Source: Prauserella salsuginis (lineage in GTDB: Bacteria; Actinomycetota; Actinomycetes; Mycobacteriales; Pseudonocardiaceae). From it: a stretch of DNA of 64,000 bases. The notes beneath the pieces were generated by a model, which was not told where the DNA came from, did not search any database, and worked only from the letters and a program-made list of their open reading frames with translations. Positions within the stretch are counted from its first letter, which is position 1. Each line of letters begins with the position of its first letter. Positions 16,383 to 25,328 of the stretch are shown in pieces. The DNA lies in contig NZ_JANBBF010000014.1 in NCBI RefSeq assembly GCF_024648885.1, positions 186,001-250,000 of the forward strand, in the 5' to 3' direction. A program made the translations under genes and the position numbers.

Positions 16383-17996
16383 TCACCGGCCTTCCGGCCG
16401 CGCCGACGGCACCGGACTCGGCCGTGGTTCTCCCGGGGGCCACTCGCATTCGTGGGGTGGCAGCACCTCGTCGTCACCAGCCCTGTCCGGGTCGCCGGGA
16501 CACCGACACAACGGGGGTGGCTGCGTACCCTCCTCGGCCATCGTCTCCAGTTCCTTCGGTGTCGGGCACTCCTCCGGTGGGGGCGTCGTCGGATCCGTGG
16601 TCGGCGTCGTCGGATCCGTCGTCGGCCCGGTCGGTGGCCCCGTCGGCCCGGTCGGTGGTTCGGTCGGTGGCTCCGTCGGCCCCGTCGGCCCGGTCGGCCC
16701 GGTCGGTGGTTCGGTCGGCTCCGTCGGCGACGGTGTCGGGTCCGGTGTCTCGGTCGGGTCGGGTGTCTCGGTCGGGTCCGGTGTCGGTGGCTGCGGCACG
16801 TCCGGCGGTGTGGTGGTCGGTCCGCCGTCGGGCGCGTCGCCGTTGCCGTCGCCGTTGCCATTACCGTCGCCGTCGCCGTTGCCGCCATTGCCGCTGTTGC
16901 CATCACCGTTGCCATGGCCGCTGTCGCCATTGCCGCCGCCATGGCCGTCGCCGTCGCCGTTGCCACTGCCGTCGCCGTTGCCATTGCCGACACCGGGGCC
17001 GTTCGGCGGACGCGGCGGCCCCGGTTTCGTCACCGTGATCTGGCCGCCCCCGCTGTCTGGCCTGCCCGCATCTCCCGAATCGCCGCCAGGCCTTTCGTGT
17101 TCGGGGCCCGGCTCGGCGATCACGTCGGGCGGTGGTGGTTGCTGCTCGGGATGCGGCGGCGGCTCACCCGGCTCGGCCACGAGCTCCGGCGGCGCCCCGA
17201 GCGGCACGTCGCTGTCCGGGATCGGCAGCACACCGTCGCGATATGCCTGCGCCCAGCGGATCACGGTCTCGACGTACGAACGCGAATCGTTGTAGCGGTG
17301 CAACGACGAGCGCAACTGGCCGTCCGACCGCAGGTCCACCCCGCCCGTGCACAGGTACCGGCCTGCGGTGAGCGTCGCGTCGTGCACGTTGTTCGGATCG
17401 GCCCGGCCGTTGCCGTTGCCATCCACGCCGTATGTGCGCCACGTGCCGGGCACGAACTGCATCGGGCCGACGGCCCGGTCCCACGTCGTATCGCCGTCGA
17501 GCGCGCCGCCGTCGGTGTCGCGGACCGTGGCAACGCCCGGACCGCCGTTCAGCGGCGGACCGGTGATCCGTTCCCGCGTCGTGCCCGCGGCGTCGACGAA
17601 CCCGCCCCGCGCGTGGTTCGATTCCGACCGGCCGATGCTGGCCAGCAGTGCCCAGTCGGCACCACAGTCCGGCCGTTCGGCACCCAGCGAGCGCGCGGCC
17701 TCCCGGTACGCCTGGAGCATGCTGCCGGGGATCCCCAACGGACCTGGCTCCGGCATCTCGATCATCAGTTCGCCGGGCACGGGCGGGGACGGCAGGCTGC
17801 CGTCGACCCCCACTCGATTCCTGCTCTCGGTATTGCCTGCGCCGTTGCCGGGTTCCGCCGCGGGCTCGGAATCCGTCCGGCCGTAGGCGAGTTCCGCCCG
17901 GTCACTCGACAACGCCGCGGGCACTACCGCTAGCGATCCCGCCAACACGATGGCAGCTGATTTCTCCCGGAATCGGGCTCTTCGCGGTCTGTCCAC
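16383..17996 (-). CDS. lytic transglycosylase with long low-complexity tail
   Basis: A 537-residue secreted or anchored protein. An N-terminal hydrophobic segment (AAIVLAGSLAVVPAAL) follows basic residues. A lytic transglycosylase-like domain lies at about residues 95-250: ASIGRSESNHARG carries the candidate catalytic Glu, and WDRAVGPMQFVPGTWRTYG is the signature strand-helix. The second half is disordered: a Pro-rich stretch, an approximately 50-residue Gly/Asn/Asp tract and a collagen-like PTGPTGP/TEPP tract. A short Cys-containing tail follows (three or four Cys in the last 45 residues). GTG 17996 has a G-rich Shine-Dalgarno. A paralogue lies at 21959-22831. It probably cleaves peptidoglycan and uses the tail to span the wall. 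Confidence 0.82.
   Translation of the reverse strand: MDRPRRARFREKSAAIVLAGSLAVVPAALSSDRAELAYGRTDSEPAAEPGNGAGNTESRNRVGVDGSLPSPPVPGELMIEMPEPGPLGIPGSMLQAYREAARSLGAERPDCGADWALLASIGRSESNHARGGFVDAAGTTRERITGPPLNGGPGVATVRDTDGGALDGDTTWDRAVGPMQFVPGTWRTYGVDGNGNGRADPNNVHDATLTAGRYLCTGGVDLRSDGQLRSSLHRYNDSRSYVETVIRWAQAYRDGVLPIPDSDVPLGAPPELVAEPGEPPPHPEQQPPPPDVIAEPGPEHERPGGDSGDAGRPDSGGGQITVTKPGPPRPPNGPGVGNGNGDGSGNGDGDGHGGGNGDSGHGNGDGNSGNGGNGDGDGNGNGDGNGDAPDGGPTTTPPDVPQPPTPDPTETPDPTETPDPTPSPTEPTEPPTGPTGPTGPTEPPTEPPTGPTGPPTGPTTDPTTPTTDPTTPPPEECPTPKELETMAEEGTQPPPLCRCPGDPDRAGDDEVLPPHECEWPPGEPRPSPVPSARPEGR
16590..16995. repeat. low-complexity coding repeats (Gly/Asn/Asp and Pro/Thr/Gly)
   Basis: Two tracts inside the transglycosylase gene. 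16595-16800 has short GGTCGG/CGTCGG-type repeats encoding PTGPTGP and DPTETPDPT units; 16840-16990 has repeated NNCGTTGCC-type units encoding GNGDGDG. They are likely to vary in length between strains. Confidence 0.8.
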
Positions 17997-18143
17997 GCCC
18001 CCTCCTCGCGTGCGCCGGCGACGCTCGCATCCGTCGAAGGAATGCCCAACGGGCACTTCTCCCACACGCGCAGGCGTTGCTACTCGCGAGGTTGGTCCGG
18101 TCGGGCTATCGCCGGTGGCGTCACCCGGTTCCGGGGCGTCGGC

Positions 18144-18650
18144 TCAGGATCGAGCGGCGCAGTCTCCGTTCGGCCAGCCGAGCTCGTGCAGCAGGCGCAA
18201 CGTCTCATCGCCGAACGGATTCACACCCTCGCCGCGCGCGAGCGTGTGCGCGAGATGGACATGCAGGCACTTGACCCTGCGGGGCATTCCGCCCGCGGTG
18301 ACTTCGTGGCCCAGCGGATCGATCGCATCACGTTCGGCGAGGTATGCCTCGTGGGCACGGTGATACGCCGCGGCGAGGTCCTCGTCCCGCTCGAGCCGCT
18401 CGGTCATCTCCCGCATGACACCGCGTGCTTCGAGCCCGCCGACGAGCGAGCTCAGGTTCGGGCACGTCAGGTAGTACAACGTCGGGAACGGCGTACCGTC
18501 CTCGAGGCGCGGACTGGTCTGAACAACGCAGGGGTGCCCGCTCGCGCAGCGCGCCGCGACTGCCCGCAGCGCCCGGGGCGGCCTGCCCAACTGCTCCGCG
18601 ATGATCTCCCGGTCCGCGTCGGTCACCGGTTCGAAATCGGTCTTATTCAC
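18144..18650 (-). CDS. DUF501 domain protein
   Basis: A 168-residue DUF501 protein. Recognisable pieces are EQLGRPPRALRAVAARCASG at the start, TPFPTLYYLTCPNLSSLVGG in the middle and GGMPRRVKCLHVHLAHTLA near residue 125, with conserved Cys and His residues that could bind a metal. The function is unknown. GTG 18650 overlaps the stop codon of ftsB (GTGAATAA), so translation is coupled. Its fixed position between ftsB and ppx, recalled from other actinobacteria (Rv1025 in M. tuberculosis), hints at a link to cell division or polyphosphate; that is only context. Confidence 0.88.
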   Translation of the reverse strand: MNKTDFEPVTDADREIIAEQLGRPPRALRAVAARCASGHPCVVQTSPRLEDGTPFPTLYYLTCPNLSSLVGGLEARGVMREMTERLERDEDLAAAYHRAHEAYLAERDAIDPLGHEVTAGGMPRRVKCLHVHLAHTLARGEGVNPFGDETLRLLHELGWPNGDCAARS

Positions 18651-19182
18651 CCTCGGTCACGCCATTCCACAGTTGCTCGTACCAGGCTCCGTGACGCTGC
18701 GGCGAGCCGTCTCCCTGTGCGGGCTCCGGTTCGGCGGCCGAATCCTCGGGAAGCTGCACGATGTACGGCGTCTCGCCCGGCATCACATACCGAAGTCTGC
18801 GCCTCGCCTCGGCCTCGACCTGCGCCGGGTCGGACAATTCGGCTTTCCGCTGTTCGAGGCGTTCGACCTGCTGCTGCAGCTGCTCCTGCCTGGCCTCCTG
18901 TTCGGCGACCTCTGCACGCTGCGACAGGTACGTGCGCAACGGCACGGCGATGGTGAACGCCAGCGCGCACACCACGATCGCCACGACAGCCGCACGGCGC
19001 GTCGTGGACATCCCCAGCACCCTGGCGGCACTCGCCGCGCGTTTCGCAGCCGCGGGGCGGCGCAGGGCCGACCTGCGGTCGACGGAACGCCGAGTGCGCT
19101 GCGACGACCGCAGGTCGCGGGGGGCCGAGCCGCGTGCTCGGCCCCCACCGCGCCTGGTCCGCGTTCTCCCCCGGTCGGCCAC
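18643..19182 (-). CDS. ftsB: FtsB/DivIC-like septum formation initiator
   Basis: A 179-residue bitopic division protein. A basic, disordered cytoplasmic N-terminus of about 60 residues precedes one membrane helix (AAVVAIVVCALAFTIAVPL, about 65-83). A coiled coil follows (QRAEVAEQEARQEQLQQQ and onward, about 90-120), then the conserved RRRLRYVMPGETPYIV motif of the DivIC/FtsB family. FtsB joins FtsL and FtsQ to activate septal wall synthesis. GTG 19182 is chosen because it follows the eno stop by 7 bases with GGAGAG upstream. The N-terminus is long compared with E. coli FtsB but usual for actinobacteria. It is coupled to the DUF501 gene downstream. Confidence 0.9.
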   Translation of the reverse strand: MADRGRTRTRRGGGRARGSAPRDLRSSQRTRRSVDRRSALRRPAAAKRAASAARVLGMSTTRRAAVVAIVVCALAFTIAVPLRTYLSQRAEVAEQEARQEQLQQQVERLEQRKAELSDPAQVEAEARRRLRYVMPGETPYIVQLPEDSAAEPEPAQGDGSPQRHGAWYEQLWNGVTEGE

Positions 19183-19189
19183 TGTCGCG

Positions 19190-20485
<1,296 letters not shown>

Positions 20486-20639
20486 TCACCCGGTTGTGCC
20501 GTTCTGACGGCACTCAACGTAGTCGCCTGAACAGCAGCGTATCGGGCGTCGTTGGTCACCCGTTGGAGGCACGCGCACGCCGACGTGCACAGATGGCGAT
20601 TCGAACGGCGAGTGGTGAACATCTCAGTTCCCGAGCGGA

Positions 20640-21236
20640 TCAGCCGACGGGACGCTCACCGGCCCCGTCGGCGCCGTCCCGCTCCCCACTGCCGGTGTCC
20701 TCGCCGCCGGCTTCACCGGCGGGTTCGGCGTCGGGATCGGTGAGGGGGTCGGCACTGCCGGAGACCGTCTCACCGTTGCGAATCTCCCGCCAGCCTGCGG
20801 GCAGATCGGCCGTGTCCGAGATGTGCTGCCAGAACGTCCAGCTGTTGCCGCCGACGTCCTGCACGGTGAACAGCCTCGCCCCGTAGGGCTGGTCCTGCGG
20901 ACGAGACACCTCGACACCGTCGCCGACCGCCTCGTTGATCCGCTCGAACTGGGCGTCGACATCGTCGACGTACACCACGTTCAGCTGGCCGACCGGGCCG
21001 TCGACGCCCTTCGCGGGCCAGTAGTCGTCACCGACACCGGCGAGGTGGATGTCGGAGCCGCCCGCGCTCAGGGTCGCCTGGAAGACCTCGCCGGCCGCGT
21101 CGACGTAGCGGACCTTCTCGGTGAACCCGAACACGCGGGTGAGCCACTCCACCGCATCGGTGGCGTCCGTGTAGTAGAGGTACGGCGCGATGCCGAGATA
21201 CCTCGGGTCGTCGCCTGTCATCGCGGGGTCGCTCAT
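20640..21236 (-). CDS. VOC (glyoxalase/bleomycin-resistance fold) family protein
   Basis: A 198-residue protein with two paired beta-alpha-beta-beta-beta units typical of vicinal oxygen chelate proteins: YLGIAPYLYYTDATDAVEWL at the start, FGFTEKVRYVDAAGEVFQAT, and a second unit ending ARLFTVQDVGGNSWTFWQH. The last 45 residues are a disordered Gly/Asp/Glu tail that is unusual for the family. VOC proteins include metal-dependent isomerases, dioxygenases and drug-binding proteins, and the substrate cannot be predicted. It lies on its own upstream of eno. Confidence 0.8.
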   Translation of the reverse strand: MSDPAMTGDDPRYLGIAPYLYYTDATDAVEWLTRVFGFTEKVRYVDAAGEVFQATLSAGGSDIHLAGVGDDYWPAKGVDGPVGQLNVVYVDDVDAQFERINEAVGDGVEVSRPQDQPYGARLFTVQDVGGNSWTFWQHISDTADLPAGWREIRNGETVSGSADPLTDPDAEPAGEAGGEDTGSGERDGADGAGERPVG

Positions 21237-21391
21237 GGCGGGCTAGTCCACCACACGAATGATCGCTACCTATCATGCCCCCGGGGCGTCGCCACACCCC
21301 TGGCACACACTCCGCCACCAGGTTGATCATCGAACGGGCGCGGGGTCAAGGTCTCGATAACCGCCTTCGACGCGGGTACCGTCGCTGAACC

Positions 21392-21838
21392 ATGGGTGAA
21401 TCGACGCCATCGAATCCACCTCCGGCCAGGCCCCCGAGTCCTGCCGGCCGGCCGGCGACCCACACCGGCAACTCCCCTGTCCACGCATTCCGGCAAGCCG
21501 AAGCCCTCGTGAAACGGCGTCGCCCGCTCGACGCGCTCAAGGCTCTCGAACCGGTCCTCGAAGCCGAACCCGACAAGCCGAGCGTTCAGCTGCTCGCCGG
21601 GCGCGCCTACTTCCACTCCGCGCAGCTGCGGCGGGCCGAACACGCCCTGGGCAAGGTCATCGAACACGACCCGTCCGACCACTACGCCCGGTTCGTGCTG
21701 GGTAAGACGCTGCAACGACTCGGCCGGTTCGCCGAGGCCCTCGGTCAACTGCGGATGGCTTCGGCGATGCACCCGCAGGCCGAGTACCAGGACGCGATCG
21801 GCGAGGTGTCGGCCCGTCTCGCCCTTGGCGGCAACTGA
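21392..21838 (+). CDS. TPR-repeat protein
   Basis: A 148-residue protein with a Pro-rich disordered N-terminus (about 28 residues) and roughly three tetratricopeptide-like helical hairpins: HAFRQAEALVKRRRPLDALK, LAGRAYFHSAQLRRAEHAL and ARFVLGKTLQRLGRFAEALG, with the usual Ala/Gly/Tyr spacing. TPR proteins are scaffolds for protein contacts. No signal peptide is visible, so it is cytoplasmic. It is monocistronic, convergent with the transglycosylase gene downstream. The binding partner is unknown. Confidence 0.82.
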   Translation: MGESTPSNPPPARPPSPAGRPATHTGNSPVHAFRQAEALVKRRRPLDALKALEPVLEAEPDKPSVQLLAGRAYFHSAQLRRAEHALGKVIEHDPSDHYARFVLGKTLQRLGRFAEALGQLRMASAMHPQAEYQDAIGEVSARLALGGN

Positions 21839-21900
21839 ATCCGCACCGGCGCGGCAGCGGGATCCGCCCCGGCGCGCTCTGCGCGTTGGCCGGCGACGCG

Positions 21901-21951
21901 CTGCCCCGGTTTGGACGCTGCCCCAGTTGGGACGCTGCCCCGGTTGGGACG
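21901..21951. repeat. three tandem 17-bp repeats
   Basis: Three head-to-tail copies of CTGCCCC[G/A]GTT[T/G]GGACG (21901-21917, 21918-21934, 21935-21951) between the convergent TPR and transglycosylase genes, ending 7 bases before the latter's stop codon. Confidence 0.75.
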
Positions 21952-21958
21952 CACCTCG

Positions 21959-22831
21959 TCAGCCCGGAGCCTGACCCGCGTAGACGTCCGCCTGGTCGGC
22001 GATCCTGCCTGCGTATTCGTCGGCGCCCCCGGAAGTGACCGGCCCCCGGAAGCCTCCGACCGCGTTCCACCAACCGTCGGCCGTGGCCAGGTCGCGTTTC
22101 TCGGCGCAGAGCAGCCGGGCCGCCGTGAGCGCCGCATCGTCGATGTCCTGCGGATCGGCGGCACGCCCGTCGCCGGTCGCCCGCTTCCCCCAGCGCTCCC
22201 ACTGTGCGGGCAGGAACCGCATCGGCCCGACGGCCCGATCCCACGTCGCGTCCCCGTCGATCTCGCCGCGGTCGGTGTCCTGCACCTCGGCGCGCCCCTG
22301 TGACCCGTCCAGCGGCGGGCCGACGATCGGCGTGGCGGGCACCCCGTCGACGCCGATCCCCGGTTCGCCGCCCGCGGCACCGTGCCGCGACTCGACCTGC
22401 CCGATCGCCGCGAGGGTGCTCCACGACAGGTGACACCCCGGCCGATCTCCGCGCAGCCACATCTCCGCGCGCCCGTAGGCGGCCGCGGCACGCGCAGGAA
22501 TCCCGGTGGCGCGGGCGATCTGCCGGGACCACGTGTCGAGCTCGTCCTCATCCGATTCCGACGGCCGATCCACCGGCGCGGCCGTGGCCTTCGCCGGGAC
22601 GGTCGGCTGCGGGTTCGACCGTGCTTCCGGCCGTGACTCCGGCTGGGAAGGCGGCGCGGCACCTTCGGCGTTCGGTTCCCCGCCGCGGTTCATCCCGACG
22701 GTGAACACGAGGATCAGGCCGGTCGCGACGAGGCCGAGGGTGAGAGCGATGCGCGACAGCGCCGGACCGGGCAACGGCCACGACGGCCCGCCATCGCCAC
22801 GGGGTGTAGAGGACGAAGGGCGTTCGCTCAC
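21959..22831 (-). CDS. membrane-anchored lytic transglycosylase
   Basis: A 290-residue protein: a cytoplasmic Ser/Pro-rich start, one membrane helix (IALTLGLVATGLILVFTVGM, about 28-47), an Ala/Pro/Glu-rich linker, then a lytic transglycosylase-like domain. LAAIGQVESRHGA contains the candidate catalytic Glu and WDRAVGPMRFLPAQWERWG is the signature segment. It ends soon after the domain and lacks the long tail of the 16383-17996 paralogue. Its place beside mazG and near eno is that of the lytic murein transglycosylase (LpqU) I recall from M. tuberculosis. It is likely to cleave peptidoglycan strands at the outer face of the membrane. Confidence 0.85.
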   Translation of the reverse strand: MSERPSSSTPRGDGGPSWPLPGPALSRIALTLGLVATGLILVFTVGMNRGGEPNAEGAAPPSQPESRPEARSNPQPTVPAKATAAPVDRPSESDEDELDTWSRQIARATGIPARAAAAYGRAEMWLRGDRPGCHLSWSTLAAIGQVESRHGAAGGEPGIGVDGVPATPIVGPPLDGSQGRAEVQDTDRGEIDGDATWDRAVGPMRFLPAQWERWGKRATGDGRAADPQDIDDAALTAARLLCAEKRDLATADGWWNAVGGFRGPVTSGGADEYAGRIADQADVYAGQAPG

Positions 22832-22840
22832 CCGGCCAGG

Positions 22841-23806
22841 CTACGCGGATGACGCCGGCCAGAACTCCCGCCATCCGTCGGCATCCAGCTCGGCCGGTTC
22901 CCTGCCCGCGGCCCGCGCGGCACGTTCGGCCTCGCGGACCCGCGCGGCGAATTCCTTGGCGACTCCGCGCAACGAACCCTCGGCATCGGTGCCGGTACGC
23001 GCGGCCGCCGCCGCGATCCGGAACAACCGCGACCCGTCGTCCGCGCCCGCCGGCATCAGATCGAACGGCACCCCGGCACGACCGGTCCGCTGGCCGAGCT
23101 TGCCAGCGAGCGCGGCGGCGGGCTGTCCCAGCGCCACTCCGTCCACGAGCGATTCGCGCTGCTTCTCCTGCTGCTTCAGCTCTTCCCACTCGAGCTGCTG
23201 CTGCTCCGCCGAATCGACCCTGCCCGCGCCGGTGAACAGATACGGATGCCTGCCGACCAGCTTGGCCACCAACTGGGTCGCGACCTCGTCGACGTCGAAC
23301 GCATCGGTCTCGTGTTCGGCCGCGACCCTGGCGTGGAACAGCACCTGCAGCAGCACGTCCCCGAGTTCCTCGCGGAGCGCTGTCCGGTCGCCGTCCTCGA
23401 TCGCCTCGAGCAGCTCGTAGGTCTCCTCGACGAGGTACCGGCGCAGCGACTCGTGCGTCTGACTCCCGTCCCACGGACAGCCTCCGGGGGACCTGAGCCG
23501 ATCCATGACTTCGACGGCCCGTTCGAGCGGTGGCGCAGGGGCCTCGATCACCGTGGCGCCCTCGGCAATGAGCTCCGCCGCTCCGGGATCGCCGGCGTCG
23601 GCGGCCACGAGGACCACACCGCTCTGCCGCGTCAGCTCGTCGGGGTGCGGAGCCGGCTTCGCATCCAGCGCCGCGCGCAGCGTGTCGGGAAGCCCCACGG
23701 CCGCGTAGACGTGTTCCGCCCCGCGAACCACGCTCAAGGCGGCAGCGGGCACGTGGTCCGGCAGCGCCGGACTGCACAGCACCACCGTCGGCGATCGCCA
23801 GGTCAT
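22841..23806 (-). CDS. mazG: nucleoside triphosphate pyrophosphohydrolase (MazG)
   Basis: A 321-residue MazG-type all-alpha NTP pyrophosphatase, which hydrolyses (d)NTPs to NMP and PPi and so removes damaged nucleotides. The core is at about residues 100-200: GGCPWDGSQTHESLRRYLVE, EETYELLEAIEDGD and ELGDVLLQVLFHARVAAE, supplying the EExxE/ExxD magnesium ligands. The first 90 residues form a separate alpha/beta region often found in actinobacterial MazG. ATG 23806 overlaps the stop of the upstream SurA-like gene (ATGA), so they are coupled. The C-terminal half has further helices, as in mycobacterial MazG. Confidence 0.92.
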   Translation of the reverse strand: MTWRSPTVVLCSPALPDHVPAAALSVVRGAEHVYAAVGLPDTLRAALDAKPAPHPDELTRQSGVVLVAADAGDPGAAELIAEGATVIEAPAPPLERAVEVMDRLRSPGGCPWDGSQTHESLRRYLVEETYELLEAIEDGDRTALREELGDVLLQVLFHARVAAEHETDAFDVDEVATQLVAKLVGRHPYLFTGAGRVDSAEQQQLEWEELKQQEKQRESLVDGVALGQPAAALAGKLGQRTGRAGVPFDLMPAGADDGSRLFRIAAAAARTGTDAEGSLRGVAKEFAARVREAERAARAAGREPAELDADGWREFWPASSA

Positions 23807-24738
23807 GAGTTCACGGTACGTGACCGCAACAGCTTCCCGGTCAGCTCGTCCTCGTCCGGAGCCGGAGCCAATGCCGCCTCGTCCCACACGCCGTACCGCG
23901 GGTTGATCCGCACGCCGACGTCCTCCGCGACCGGTTGCAGCATGCGCAGGCCCGCGAAGTAGAGATACTCGGGGTTGACCTGTGGCGCAGCCGCATCCGC
24001 CTGCTCATCGGTCCGGCGTTCGGTCACGAGCCCGACCAGCCAGCCCGCCCGCTGCCTGCTCGGCTGGACGACCACCACGGTGCCCTGCTGCGAACCGAAC
24101 ACCGCGGTCGTTGCCAGCTCCGGGTCGTTCTGGAGCGTTTCCGCGAAGTCGAGCTCCTCGTCGACCAGCTGATGGCCGGCTTCCCTGACCGTCGCCCGTG
24201 CCCCGTCCGGATCGTCGGCGATCTGCCTGCCGAGCGCGGTCGCCTTCTCCTTGGCACTGTTGCCGGGCTCGTCGCCGCTGATGACCGTGCCGAGCAGATC
24301 CACCGACAGGCTGCCGAGGTACTTGCGTGCGAGCTCCTGCAGCACGACCTGGTCCGAGGCGAGATCACGCACCCGGCCAGGTTCGACACCTGCCGAGCGG
24401 GACACCTCCTCCGCGCCGCCGCTACCCCGGATCAGTTCGTCGACCTCGGCCCGATCAGCCCGGACGCCTTCGCGTTTCGCCGCGATCTGCGCCAGCTCGT
24501 GGATCACACGGCCGCGGACGACCTCGCGCGCGTACATGTCGACCTTGTTCTGTCGCTGCGCCTGTTGTGCCTGCGGCACGTTGTCCAGCAGCCAGTCGAT
24601 CTCCTGCTGCACATCGTCGAGTGGCACCGAGTGGTCACCGACGATGGCCGCCGAGTGAACCTGACTCGGCCCCGAGCCGCATCCGGCCAGCACGAGACCT
24701 GCGAGCAGAGCGGTGAACAACGCGATGGGGCGACGCAT
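23803..24738 (-). CDS. SurA-like N-terminal domain lipoprotein
   Basis: A 311-residue lipoprotein. The signal peptide ends in the lipobox LAGC, placing the lipidated Cys at about residue 19 after MRRPIALFTALLAG. The mature part is helical (VPLDDVQQEIDWLLDNV, VVRGRVIHELAQIAAKREGV) and resembles the SurA/PrsA N-terminal chaperone domain. No PPIase (rotamase) domain is recognisable. It probably acts as an extracytoplasmic folding factor. ATG 24738 gives the clean signal peptide; an in-frame GTG 15 bases upstream is possible. It is coupled by ATGA overlap to mazG, an arrangement seen in related actinobacteria as far as I recall. Confidence 0.75.
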   Translation of the reverse strand: MRRPIALFTALLAGLVLAGCGSGPSQVHSAAIVGDHSVPLDDVQQEIDWLLDNVPQAQQAQRQNKVDMYAREVVRGRVIHELAQIAAKREGVRADRAEVDELIRGSGGAEEVSRSAGVEPGRVRDLASDQVVLQELARKYLGSLSVDLLGTVISGDEPGNSAKEKATALGRQIADDPDGARATVREAGHQLVDEELDFAETLQNDPELATTAVFGSQQGTVVVVQPSRQRAGWLVGLVTERRTDEQADAAAPQVNPEYLYFAGLRMLQPVAEDVGVRINPRYGVWDEAALAPAPDEDELTGKLLRSRTVNS

Positions 24739-25328
24739 GATCCGGATCACAAGCGGCAGCTTCGCACACACCCCACCGTTCCACGCAACCACGTGACCGG
24801 CATGCACCTACTTCCGTCCGGATGGCGCCCGTGGCGCTGTGCGGCGCCACTCGCATGCCTTCGCACAGCGCGAGCCGGTGGAATCGTGCGAGGAGGTGAG
24901 ACTCGACGAGACGGTGGCGACCATCGACCGGGTGGTCGCGTCGCAGTCGTCGCATCACAGTCGTCGCATCACAGTGGCCGCGTGAAAGAACCCGGACGCG
25001 GCGGTCCCGGACTGGGAATTACCCGAAGGGGCCCCCGACCGTCGCGATTTGACAGTCGGAATCGAACCTGAACCCGTTGGAGTGCAACGGGTTCCGCCGA
25101 CCGCCATCCAACCCGCAGCGGGCGCTGACGTGTCACGAGTGTCGAATTCTATCCGGAAATTATCGCCGTTTTCGGGAATTCTATTCGGCAACAATGCGGA
25201 TTACCGTCGGGGCCATGCCCCGAGCGAGGAACTCAGAACGATACGACCGCAAGTTCGAAACCGCTGTCACGATGGAGACGACCTGCCGCGCCCACCCACG
25301 GACGGGTCGCGGCAGGCATCACGCGTGC
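24739..25328. other. 590-base region without a convincing gene
   Basis: No frame shows a credible start and coding bias. Visible structure includes an 8-bp inverted repeat AACCCGTT/AACGGGTT (25071-25093), a GTCGTCGCATCACA direct repeat around 24946-24972, and a locally AT-rich stretch (25138-25200) in which GAATTCTAT[C/T]CGG occurs twice. The AT-rich part may hold the end of the mfd transcript or a plus-strand promoter remnant. Confidence 0.5.

Noticed and set aside
16590-16990. Separate plus-strand Pro/Leu-rich genes opposite the transglycosylase tail
   Set aside because: They are the antisense reading of low-complexity Gly/Asn/Asp codons and lack starts with ribosome sites.
25040-25100. 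tRNA-like element (GGTTCGATTCC T-loop consensus plus an 8-bp hairpin) on the minus strand
   Set aside because: The hairpin loop lacks U33, the T stem has mismatches and no acceptor or D arm can be drawn. Treated as coincidence or an unrecognisable relic.
24955-25194. A 79-codon minus-strand frame in the mfd-SurA gap
   Set aside because: Mixed base use, no ribosome site, and the sequence reflects the direct repeats in the AT-rich patch rather than a protein.
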